A stretch of DNA of 6,951 bases from Thermoplasmatota archaeon (GTDB taxonomy: Archaea > Thermoplasmatota > Thermoplasmata > RBG-16-68-12 > JAJISG01): positions 1 to 6,951 of the forward strand of contig JAJISG010000079.1 in assembly GCA_022848835.1 (NCBI GenBank), in the 5' to 3' direction. How positions within the stretch are numbered: the first letter of the stretch is position 1; each line of letters starts with the position of its first letter. Shown here one piece after another: positions 1-6,251 of the stretch. Position numbers and translations under genes: made by a program. The notes under the pieces were generated by a model, which saw only the letters and a list, made by a program, of their open reading frames with translations, did no database searches and was not told the DNA's origin.

Positions 1-1413
1 AACGCCTTGGATAGAGGACGGGAGTGGGACTTCCAAGCGCAGGTGAAGGCTGGAGACGGCCTGGCCGGGGGCGATGTTATCGGAATCGTCCAGGAGGCAA
101 AGCACGTACAGCATAAGGTTCTGGTGCCACCGGATGTTGAAGGCACAGTGAAGGAGGTCCGTGAAGGCAAGGTCAGTGTGGAGGATGTGGTGCTCACCAT
201 GGAGAGTGGCAGGGAGTTGACCGTCATGCAGACCTGGCCCGTGAGAAGACCCCGACCTGTTAAGGAGAGGCTCATGCCCACAGTTCCTCTCATTACCGGA
301 CAGAGAGTGTTCGACTTCCTCTTCCCGCTGGCCAAGGGTGGAACCTCCGCCATTCCCGGGGGTTTTGGAACTGGGAAGACGGTCTCTGAGCACTCGCTCG
401 CCAAATGGTGCGATGCCCAGATTGTCGTCTACATAGGCTGTGGTGAGAGGGGCAATGAGATGACAGAGGTGTTGACTGTCTTTCCAGAACTGGAAGATCC
501 TACGACCGGTGCACCCCTCATGGAGAGGACCGTCTTGATAGCGAACACTAGCAACATGCCAGTGGCCGCCCGAGAGGCGTCTGTCTACACGGGCGTCACC
601 ATCGCCGAGTACTATCGGGACATGGGCTACCACGTAGCTCTCATGGCGGACAGCACGAGTCGGTGGGCTGAAGCCATGAGAGAGATCTCCTCCCGCCTCG
701 AGGAGATGCCTGGAGAGGAGGGCTTCCCCGCATACCTCTCCGCCAGGCTCTCAGAGTTCTATGAGAGGGCCGGTAGAGTGACTACCCTCAACGGGCAGGA
801 GGGGAGTGTGTCCGTCGTCGGTGCAGTATCCCCATCGGGGGGTGACTTCTCTGAACCCGTAACCCAGGGAACCCTTCGCATCGTGAAGGTCTTCTGGGCC
901 CTGGACACGAAGCTGCGGGAGAGGCGGCACTTTCCAGCCATCAACTGGCTCACGTCCTACAGCCTCTATTCCCCCATCTTGGAGGACTGGTATGCCAAGA
1001 ACGTTGACGACGAGTGGCCCACCCTGAGGGCGTGGACTCACAGGGCACTGCAGGAGGAGGCGGAGTTGGAGGAGATTGTCAGGTTGGTGGGGGCTGACGC
1101 ATTACCAGAGGACCAGCAACTGACCTTAGATGTCACCAGGATGATTCGAGAGTCCTTCCTGCAGCAGAACGCCTTCCATCCCGTGGATAGCTACTGTCCC
1201 CTGGATAACCAGTTTCGGCTGATAAAGGCTATCAAACGGTACCACGACCTCGGACAGAGGGCTCTCACCTTGGAGACACCCCTAACGGAAATCGTGAACC
1301 TGCCCTCCCGGGCCCTCCTCTCCAGGGCGAAGTACGAGGAGGATATGGAAGAGGAGCTCAGCAGAGCCCTCAGCCAGATGGAAGAGGAGTTCAAGGAGCT
1401 GGAGGCTGCCTGA
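1..1413 (+). CDS. atpA: A-type ATP synthase catalytic subunit A (5' partial)
   Basis: This is the catalytic subunit of the archaeal A1Ao ATP synthase, which makes or hydrolyses ATP in the cytoplasmic A3B3 head. The reading frame is open at base 1, so the N-terminal barrel lies outside the window. The family is about 580-590 residues and 470 are seen, so roughly 110-120 are missing. The TTG at base 7 is not a start. Visible in order: the non-homologous bulge domain (VKAGD...[10 protein letters not shown]), the P-loop GGFGTGKT (358-381), the GERGNE motif with the catalytic glutamate (442-459), the Walker B region ADSTSRW (646-666) followed by the family signature EEMPGEEG and EFYERAGR, then [12 protein letters not shown] and a normal C-terminal helical domain ending LEAA. 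No intein interrupts the P-loop. The TGA stop overlaps the atpB start by one base (TGATG). Identity is essentially certain. Confidence 0.97.
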   Translation, partial: NALDRGREWDFQAQVKAGDGLAGGDVIGIVQEAKHVQHKVLVPPDVEGTVKEVREGKVSVEDVVLTMESGRELTVMQTWPVRRPRPVKERLMPTVPLITGQRVFDFLFPLAKGGTSAIPGGFGTGKTVSEHSLAKWCDAQIVVYIGCGERGNEMTEVLTVFPELEDPTTGAPLMERTVLIANTSNMPVAAREASVYTGVTIAEYYRDMGYHVALMADSTSRWAEAMREISSRLEEMPGEEGFPAYLSARLSEFYERAGRVTTLNGQEGSVSVVGAVSPSGGDFSEPVTQGTLRIVKVFWALDTKLRERRHFPAINWLTSYSLYSPILEDWYAKNVDDEWPTLRAWTHRALQEEAELEEIVRLVGADALPEDQQLTLDVTRMIRESFLQQNAFHPVDSYCPLDNQFRLIKAIKRYHDLGQRALTLETPLTEIVNLPSRALLSRAKYEEDMEEELSRALSQMEEEFKELEAA

Positions 1414-2795
1414 TGGTCAGGGAGTATAGGACCATAACGGAGATCGCGGGACCCCTCATCTTCGTGGAGAAGTCGGAGTCGGTGGGATATGCTGAGCTAG
1501 TGGAAATCACTCTCCCCAACGGGGAGAAGCGTCGAGGACAGGTGCTGGACACCTCCAAGGAGATCGTCGTCGTCCAGATCTTCGAGGGCACGGCGGGCAT
1601 CGACCGTTCCTCCAGCGTGAAGTTCCTGGGGGAGACGATTCGGTTGAGCGTCTCCCAGGACATGCTGGGTAGAGTGCTCTCCGGTAGCGGCAACCCAGTC
1701 GATGGCGGCCCACGAATCCTGCCCGAGGATCGAGTCGAGATAGTGGGTGCCGCCATCAATCCGTACTCCAGGGCCCACCCCAGCGAGTTCATTCAGACTG
1801 GAATCTCCACCATCGATGGAATGAACACCCTGGTGAGGGGGCAGAAGCTTCCCCTCTTTTCCGGCTCCGGGCTTCCACACAACGATGTCGCCCTTCAGAT
1901 AGCAAGACAGGCCAAGGTGCCGGATGCGGTGGAGCCCTTCGCAGTTGTTTTCGCCGCCATGGGCATCACCCATGAGGAGGCCGGGCACTTCATGGACGAC
2001 TTCGAGAGGACAGGCGCCCTCAAGAGAGCGGTGCTATTCCTAAACCTCGCCGACGACCCCGCTGTGGAGCGGCTCATCACACCTCGTATTGCCCTCACTG
2101 CCGCAGAGTTCCTCGCCTTCGACCTGGGTATGCACGTCCTGGTCATCCTCACAGACATGACCAACTACGCGGAGGCTCTCAGACAGATAGGGGCCGCTCG
2201 TGAGGAGGTGCCGGGGCGGCGCGGTTATCCCGGGTACATGTACACGGATCTGGCGACTATCTACGAGCGTGCGGGCCGAATCAAGGGGAAGAGGGGGAGT
2301 ATCACCCAGATCCCCATTATGGCTATCCCAGATGATGATTGGACGCACCCCATAGCGGACTTGACGGGCTACATTACGGAGGGTCAGCTAGGCGTCTCCA
2401 GGGAGCTTCATCGCAAGGGCATCTATCCGCCTATCGACCCCCTTCCCTCCCTCTCCCGCCTTATGGACGCCGGAATCGGCTCAGAGAGAACCCGGGAGGA
2501 TCACAAACAATCCTCCGACCAGCTATACGCGGCTTATGCGGAGGGAAAGGACATCCGGGGGCTGATGGCCATCGTGGGGAAAGAGGCCCTCTCAGGGAGG
2601 GATCGCAGCTTCCTCGATTTCGCCGACAGGTTCGAGAACGAGTTCATCCGTCAGGGCGAAGAGGAGGATAGGGACATAGAGACGACCCTGGAGAAGGGAT
2701 GGGAGTTATTGGCCACGCTGGATGAGGCGTGGCTCACCAAGATCGATAGAAAGACGCTGGACAAATACCACCCAGCCCACCGGAAGGCTGCCTAG
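1413..2795 (+). CDS. atpB: A-type ATP synthase regulatory subunit B
   Basis: This is the non-catalytic nucleotide-binding subunit of the A3B3 head. The 460-residue length is normal for the family. The N-terminal barrel contains the [12 protein letters not shown] segment. The site equivalent to the P-loop is degenerate, SGSGLPHN near residues 149-156, as expected for B and unlike the intact P-loop of A. Family blocks follow: [14 protein letters not shown], then [19 protein letters not shown] near residue 268, and the [14 protein letters not shown] segment. The ATG overlaps the atpA stop by one base and has a good Shine-Dalgarno-like GGAGG at 1401-1405 with seven bases of spacing, which fixes the start. 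The next gene, atpD, begins on the base after the TAG stop, so translational coupling is very likely. Complete, with no frameshift or missing motif seen. Confidence 0.97.
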   Translation: MVREYRTITEIAGPLIFVEKSESVGYAELVEITLPNGEKRRGQVLDTSKEIVVVQIFEGTAGIDRSSSVKFLGETIRLSVSQDMLGRVLSGSGNPVDGGPRILPEDRVEIVGAAINPYSRAHPSEFIQTGISTIDGMNTLVRGQKLPLFSGSGLPHNDVALQIARQAKVPDAVEPFAVVFAAMGITHEEAGHFMDDFERTGALKRAVLFLNLADDPAVERLITPRIALTAAEFLAFDLGMHVLVILTDMTNYAEALRQIGAAREEVPGRRGYPGYMYTDLATIYERAGRIKGKRGSITQIPIMAIPDDDWTHPIADLTGYITEGQLGVSRELHRKGIYPPIDPLPSLSRLMDAGIGSERTREDHKQSSDQLYAAYAEGKDIRGLMAIVGKEALSGRDRSFLDFADRFENEFIRQGEEEDRDIETTLEKGWELLATLDEAWLTKIDRKTLDKYHPAHRKAA

Positions 2796-3422
2796 ATGGT
2801 CCTGACAGAGTACAAGCCCACTCGATCTCAACTCCTCCTCGTTCGTAGAACGCTGCGCATGGCCGAGAGAGGCCACAGACTCCTGAAACTAAAGAGGGAC
2901 GCCCTCATCTTGGAGTTCTTCAATGTCTTGAATCGGGCCAAGGAGATCAGGTCTGACATCGTGAAGAGGTATCGAGTTGCGGAGGAGAGACTCGCCATCG
3001 CTGCATCCGTCGAAGGGAAGGTGGGGGTAAAATCTGCGGCCTTCGCACTCCTGAAGACACCCCAGCTGGAGTTGAGCTCCAGAAACGTAATGGGCATCGT
3101 GGTGCCCAAGATCGAAGCACAGAGCGTCCGGAAGGGCATTCACGAGAGAGGTTACGGCATCATCGGAACCTCTGCCAGAATCGACGATGCGGCTGCGGCC
3201 TATGAAGAGCTGGTGGAGGATATCATCGTAGCGGCGGAGATAGAGACCACCATGAGACGCCTCATCGAGGAGATTGAGAAGGTGAAGAGGCGTGTGAACG
3301 CCCTGGAGCATCGGGTGATACCAGAACTAAAGGAGACGGAGAAATTCATCCGTCAGCGGCTCGAGGAGACGGAGAGGGAGAACATCTTTCGACTGAAGAG
3401 ATTCAAGGCGGCCGGGGGATGA
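2796..3422 (+). CDS. atpD: A-type ATP synthase central-stalk subunit D
   Basis: Subunit D forms the rotor shaft that carries rotation from the membrane ring into the A3B3 head. The 208-residue length is typical. The N-terminus has the family motif PTRSQLLLVRR followed by AERGHRLLKLKRDALI, and the C-terminus has RRVNALEHRVIPELKETEKF and a basic end FRLKRFKAAGG. Both ends are long, charged heptad-rich helices, matching the antiparallel coiled coil of the stalk, with a shorter globular middle around residues 70-130. The ATG follows the atpB TAG with no gap and has only a weak purine-rich upstream site (GGAAGG), so it probably relies on ribosomes finishing atpB. Its TGA stop overlaps the start of the next small gene as ATGA. 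F and other stalk subunits are not in view. Confidence 0.96.
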   Translation: MVLTEYKPTRSQLLLVRRTLRMAERGHRLLKLKRDALILEFFNVLNRAKEIRSDIVKRYRVAEERLAIAASVEGKVGVKSAAFALLKTPQLELSSRNVMGIVVPKIEAQSVRKGIHERGYGIIGTSARIDDAAAAYEELVEDIIVAAEIETTMRRLIEEIEKVKRRVNALEHRVIPELKETEKFIRQRLEETERENIFRLKRFKAAGG

Positions 3423-3547
3423 TCGAGCGACTCCAATCCTGGTTATCGGACAGCGAAAGGAGGGCTAGACTCCTTCGATTCTTCTGGATCGTCTCTCTGC
3501 TTCTGATGCTATTGGGCTACGCCATCATCATCTCAAGGCTGTTGTAG
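3419..3547 (+). CDS. 42-residue single-span membrane peptide at the end of the ATPase operon
   Basis: I do not recognise a family for this gene. It starts with an ATG that overlaps the atpD stop by four bases (ATGA), in the same direction, and ends at a TAG just before the convergent GTPase. The 42-residue product has an amphipathic, charged N-terminal half (MIERLQSWLSDSERRARLLR) and a hydrophobic stretch from about residue 21 to 38 (FFWIVSLLLMLLGYAIII), ending SRLL. That reads as one membrane span; the arginine-rich flank would favour the N-terminus inside. Coupling to atpD and the pattern of charge followed by a span argue against a chance reading frame. Methanosarcina A-ATPase operons also end with a small hydrophobic gene, ahaG, after ahaD. 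That positional parallel is suggestive only, as no sequence comparison was possible. A role as an accessory or assembly factor of the ATPase is inference. Confidence 0.72.
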   Translation: MIERLQSWLSDSERRARLLRFFWIVSLLLMLLGYAIIISRLL

Positions 3548-3590
3548 GCTTCAAGGCTCCAACCTGATGACGTCCGCCTTGAGGTTTCTT
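3548..3590 (+). terminator. candidate hairpin terminator at the convergent junction
   Basis: An inverted repeat spans the ends of the two convergent genes. TCAAGGC at 3551-3557 pairs perfectly with GCCTTGA at 3576-3582, and the stem can extend outward to 3548/3585 with one C-G pair and two G-U wobbles, leaving an 18-base loop. On the + strand the stem is followed by a T-rich run, TTCTT at 3586-3590, so it could end the ATPase operon transcript. A second copy of TCAAGGCT at 3533-3540 could form an alternative pairing. Most of the hairpin lies inside the 3' coding end of the GTPase gene, so coding constraint could produce part of it. Archaeal termination depends mainly on T-tracts, and this one is short. 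Confidence 0.3.
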
Positions 3591-4126
3591 CGAACGATCT
3601 CGTCGGCCAGCGTCTGGAAGGCTAGCTGGACGTTCTCTCCCGTCTTAGCGCTCGTATAGAAGTAGGAAGCATCGAAAGCCTGAGCCGCCATTTCGATCTC
3701 TTTCTCACCGAAAAGCAGCATGATCTCGTCCTTCAGATCCACCTTATTGATTGCGTACATAGTGGCAACATCTCCCGCGACGTTGTAGACGGACTGAATC
3801 CAGTCGTCCAGCTCCCGGAGTGTGGAGTAGCGGGTGAGATCACACACCGCCAGAATTCCCTGGGCGCCTTGGAAGAAGGCTTCCCTGAGGAGGTCCCTTA
3901 TGCCCTTCTCCCCCATGATGTCCCAGATGACCATGTCCATATTGATGGATAGATCCCTCTCCGGGACCTCCACCAAGAACTCCTTCTTAGAGACCTTGGC
4001 TCCGAGGGTCGTAATGTACTTGTCGTCGAATACATCTTGGATGAAACGCCTTATCAGGCTCGTCTTGCCTACAGCCGCCTCTCCGACGAGACACACCTTG
4101 GATTTCATCTGGTATTCCGTAGCCAT
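3551..4126 (-). CDS. Ras/Rab-like small GTPase
   Basis: This is a stand-alone small GTP-binding protein of the Ras superfamily, predicted cytoplasmic, 191 residues. All five G boxes are present: G1 GEAAVGKT (15-22), a switch I threonine near T40 in TTLG, G3 WDIMG (D69-G72), G4 NKVD (127-130) and G5 SAK (159-161). The residue matching the Ras catalytic Gln61 is Glu73 (DIMGE where Ras has DTAGQ), which suggests slow or partner-dependent hydrolysis. No cysteine lies near the C-terminus (VIRLEP), so no eukaryotic-style prenylation is expected. The ATG at 4126 is chosen because GGAGGT lies three bases upstream and the extra residues from a GTG at 4156 do not look like GTPase; an internal ATG at 4108 lacks such a site. 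It is convergent with the ATPase operon and divergent from pyrF. Its partners and cellular role are unknown. Confidence 0.93.
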   Translation of the reverse strand: MATEYQMKSKVCLVGEAAVGKTSLIRRFIQDVFDDKYITTLGAKVSKKEFLVEVPERDLSINMDMVIWDIMGEKGIRDLLREAFFQGAQGILAVCDLTRYSTLRELDDWIQSVYNVAGDVATMYAINKVDLKDEIMLLFGEKEIEMAAQAFDASYFYTSAKTGENVQLAFQTLADEIVRRNLKADVIRLEP

Positions 4127-4129
4127 GGA

Positions 4130-4135
4130 ACCTCC
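4130..4135 (-). promoter_or_regulatory. ribosome binding site of the GTPase gene
   Basis: Read on the minus strand this is GGAGGT, three bases before the ATG whose first base is 4126. It is the strongest Shine-Dalgarno match in this intergenic region and is the reason for preferring that ATG over the upstream GTG (4156) and the downstream ATG (4108). The spacing is somewhat short. Confidence 0.6.
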
Positions 4136-4159
4136 AGCGGCCTTACTTGGAACCACATC

Positions 4160-4167
4160 TACATAAA
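4160..4167 (-). promoter_or_regulatory. TATA box of the GTPase gene
   Basis: On the minus strand the sequence reads TTTATGTA within CTTTATGTAG, close to the archaeal TATA consensus and inside otherwise G+C-rich DNA. A start about 26 bases downstream falls near 4137. That gives a leader of about 11 bases that just includes the GGAGGT ribosome binding site. The fit of TATA box, predicted start and binding site is the main support. Confidence 0.5.
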
Positions 4168-4240
4168 GATAGTGAAGCAGTTCTCAACTGGAACGGTGTG
4201 CCCGAAAAGGTATTCTGGCGATAAGCACATGGGGAGGGGC

Positions 4241-4888
4241 ATGAAGAGGGAGAGGAGGCTCATTATTGCCCTGGACGTTGAAGCGGAGAAGGCGCTTTGG
4301 ATCGCTCAACAGACCTCCGAACTGTGCGACGCCTTCAAGGTCAACTATCCCCTGGTGCTCTCGGCGGGATTGGAGGTAGTAGATCGCCTTTCCGCCCGTG
4401 GCGACGTCTTATGCGATCTAAAGCTGGCGGATATCCCCGAAATCAACAGACTCATCGTCAAGCTTCTCTTCGACCACTCGGCCTCCGGGGTCATCGTGCA
4501 TGGCTTCCCTGGAGAGGACTCAATCATGGCGTGTATCGAAGCTGCGAAGGGGGATGTCTTCGTGGTAACACTGATGAGCCATCCAGGGGCTGAGAGATTC
4601 CTAGCACCTGCGGCGGAGGATATAGCGGCCATGGCGAGGGATAAAGGGGCAGCAGGCATCATCGCCGGAGCCACGAGACCGGAAAGGATAGCGAGGTTTC
4701 GGGAGATCGTGGGAGACTTGATGATACTCTCCCCGGGAATCGGGCCCCAGGGTGGGGACCCACGAGAGGCCATCAGGCAGGGGGCAGATCACCTAATCGT
4801 CGGGAGGAGAATCACACAGGCTGAGAATCCAGCGATGGCCGCGGAGGAGGTCCTCCGGGAGATCGAACGAGCGGGGGAAAGCCTTTAA
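4241..4888 (+). CDS. pyrF: orotidine-5'-phosphate decarboxylase
   Basis: The enzyme decarboxylates orotidine 5'-phosphate to UMP, the last step of de novo pyrimidine synthesis, in the cytoplasm. The 215-residue length fits the short archaeal form. Active-site residues are visible in order: Asp12 (IIALD), Lys33 (FKVNYPL), the catalytic DxKxxDI block Asp59-Lys61-Asp64-Ile65 (DLKLADIP), Ser113 in MSHPGAE, the phosphate-binding loop SPGIGPQGGDP (164-174) and Arg189 in VGRRI. The pattern closely follows the methanogen enzyme, including IVHGFPG and the ATRPER segment. The ATG at 4241 is preferred because GGGGAGGGG lies just before it and Met-Lys-Arg leads directly into the first strand. The ATG at 4229 lacks such a site, and the frame open back to 4037 overlaps the GTPase gene. 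TrpB2 follows after 49 bases and may be co-transcribed. No other pyrimidine gene is in view. Confidence 0.96.
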   Translation: MKRERRLIIALDVEAEKALWIAQQTSELCDAFKVNYPLVLSAGLEVVDRLSARGDVLCDLKLADIPEINRLIVKLLFDHSASGVIVHGFPGEDSIMACIEAAKGDVFVVTLMSHPGAERFLAPAAEDIAAMARDKGAAGIIAGATRPERIARFREIVGDLMILSPGIGPQGGDPREAIRQGADHLIVGRRITQAENPAMAAEEVLREIERAGESL

Positions 4889-4937
4889 GCAGTCCCATTC
4901 TTTCCAGGCCCGAGGGGGTGGAACGTCGCGGGGAAGG

Positions 4938-6218
4938 GTGCTCATTCAGTTGCCTCCAGAGGAGATGCCCACTTCCTGGTATAACATCCTTCCAGATCTG
5001 CCTAAAAGCCTTCCCCCTCCCACTGACCCCGATGAGGGGCAGTCTCGACTGAAGAGACTCGAGGAGGTCCTCCTGGCCCATTGCCTAGAGCAGGAAGGAT
5101 CGGAGGAGAGGTGGATCAGAATCCCTGATGGTATCAGGGAACTATATGAACAGGCAGGAAGACCCAGACCGCTCATACGAGCTCGACGGCTCGAGGAGAA
5201 ACTCAAGACGCCCGCACGACTGTACTACAAGGCGGAGTTTTACTCGCCGACGGGCAGCCATAAGGTGAACACAGCTCTTGCCCAGGCCTATTATGCCAGG
5301 AAGGAGGGCTATGAGAGGTTATCGACCGAGACTGGAGCAGGCCAATGGGGGAGCGCTCTGGCCTACGCAGCATCCCTTGTGGGCTTGGAACTGGTAGTCT
5401 ACTGGGTCCGGGCTGTCTACAAGTGGAAGGATGAACGGCGGCACTTCATGAAGGCCTTTAACGCCAGAGTTAGGGCCTCCCCCAGCAAGCATACGGAGGT
5501 GGGCAGAGGGCTCCTCAAGGAGGACCCAGAGCACCTCGGCTCCCTCGGCATCGCTGTTTCCGAGGGCCTCGAGGAGGCGGGGAAGGACCCCAGGACCATC
5601 TACTGCCTCGGTTCCGTCCTGAATCATGTCTTGCTGCACCAGACGATCATCGGACTGGAGACTAAGCTGCAGATGGAGATGGTCGACGACTATCCAGATG
5701 TCATGATATCCTGTTTGGGTGGAGGAAGCAACTTCGGCGGCTTTGTCCTTCCCTTCGTAGCTGATGTCATCAAGGGTCGCAAGATCAGGTTCATTGCGAC
5801 GCAGAGTGAGGCGGCTCCCAACCTCCAGGGAGAGTACAGGTACGACTTCGCCGATCACGCCGAGCTAACGCCAATGCTCAAGATGTACACCCTGGGCCAC
5901 AGGAAGAAGATGCAACCCATCAAAGCCGACGGGCTCAGGTATCACGGCGCTGCGCCAATTATCAGCCTGCTCAGACATGAAGGATACATCGATACCATAG
6001 CCTACCCCGCGGACGAGAGTTACGTGTTCGAGAAAGCGCGCATCTTCACCACCACCGAGGGGTTTCTCCCCGCACCGGAGTCGGCCTATAGCATAACCGG
6101 GGCCATCGACGAAGCCCTTCGATGCAAGGAAACCGGGGAGGAGGAGGTCATCGCCTTCAACATCAGCGGACACGGGCTTCTGGACATCGAAGCCTACAGG
6201 GAGAAGCTGGGCATCTAA
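4938..6218 (+). CDS. trpB2: tryptophan synthase beta chain, TrpB2 class
   Basis: This is a PLP enzyme that joins indole to a serine-derived aminoacrylate to make tryptophan. The 426-residue length is TrpB2-like, longer than classical TrpB. The N-terminus (WYNILPDLPKSLPPP) is the TrpB2 form. Lys109 in SPTGSHKVNT is the Schiff-base lysine, and Glu131 in ETGAGQWG is the catalytic acid; the tryptophan in that motif replaces the histidine of TrpB1. GGGSNFGG (261-268) is the PLP phosphate loop, and SGHG (410-413) replaces the SGRG of TrpB1. No trpA or other trp gene is adjacent, so it probably works alone, in indole salvage or with free indole. Some TrpB2 enzymes are reported to use O-phosphoserine; whether this one does is unknown. 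The GTG at 4938 follows GGGGAAGG and matches homologous N-termini; an ATG at 4965 is the alternative start. CTTTAAG around 4883-4889 could be a weak TATA box of its own. Confidence 0.95.
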   Translation: MLIQLPPEEMPTSWYNILPDLPKSLPPPTDPDEGQSRLKRLEEVLLAHCLEQEGSEERWIRIPDGIRELYEQAGRPRPLIRARRLEEKLKTPARLYYKAEFYSPTGSHKVNTALAQAYYARKEGYERLSTETGAGQWGSALAYAASLVGLELVVYWVRAVYKWKDERRHFMKAFNARVRASPSKHTEVGRGLLKEDPEHLGSLGIAVSEGLEEAGKDPRTIYCLGSVLNHVLLHQTIIGLETKLQMEMVDDYPDVMISCLGGGSNFGGFVLPFVADVIKGRKIRFIATQSEAAPNLQGEYRYDFADHAELTPMLKMYTLGHRKKMQPIKADGLRYHGAAPIISLLRHEGYIDTIAYPADESYVFEKARIFTTTEGFLPAPESAYSITGAIDEALRCKETGEEEVIAFNISGHGLLDIEAYREKLGI

Positions 6219-6222
6219 CGCG

Positions 6223-6230
6223 CTTTATAG
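6223..6230 (+). promoter_or_regulatory. TATA box of the acyltransferase gene
   Basis: CTTTATAG is the clearest TATA-like element on the + strand. It lies in the 33-base gap after trpB2. Its centre is about 25 bases before the GTG at 6252, so transcription would begin at or within a few bases of the start codon, giving a leaderless or nearly leaderless mRNA. This indicates a transcription unit separate from trpB2. Confidence 0.5.
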
Positions 6231-6251
6231 CACCGCCTTGTATGAGGGATC

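Larger units (their letters stand above)
4127..4240. promoter_or_regulatory. divergent promoter region between GTPase and pyrF genes
   Basis: These 114 bases between two divergent starts must hold both promoters unless one gene is transcribed from elsewhere. The GTPase side has a clear TATA-like element (4160-4167, minus strand). The pyrF side is less clear. The same A+T-rich patch reads ACATAAAGATA on the + strand and would give a leader of roughly 50 bases. A weaker candidate, CGAAAAGGTATTCT at 4203-4216, resembles a BRE plus a poor TATA box and would put the start very near the pyrF ATG. I cannot choose between them. No operator-like inverted repeat stands out. Confidence 0.5.

Noticed and set aside
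340..400. Possible intein in the A-subunit P-loop
   Set aside because: Inteins are known at this site in some archaeal A subunits, but here the reading frame passes through GGFGTGKT without interruption.
1391..1988. Minus-strand open frames of 133 and 163 codons opposite atpB
   Set aside because: They lie fully antisense to a strongly conserved, unambiguous gene and show no recognisable domain; high G+C makes such shadows common.
2339..2671. Second + strand open frame of 110 codons inside atpB
   Set aside because: It is a shifted frame of atpB sequence with low-complexity Arg/Gly/Pro content and no motif.
4127..4156. GTG start at 4156 for the GTPase, adding ten residues
   Set aside because: The extension has no GTPase-like character. 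The ATG at 4126 has GGAGGT in front of it, and the TATA box predicts a transcript start near 4137, downstream of that GTG.
4037..4240. In-frame upstream extension of pyrF that would add 68 residues
   Set aside because: The first 90 bases lie antisense inside the GTPase gene, the residues do not resemble any PyrF N-terminus, and a Shine-Dalgarno-like site sits directly before the ATG at 4241.
5319..5858. Minus-strand open frame of 179 codons opposite trpB2
   Set aside because: It is antisense to conserved TrpB2 motifs, its translation has no recognisable fold or motif, and no promoter or ribosome site supports it.
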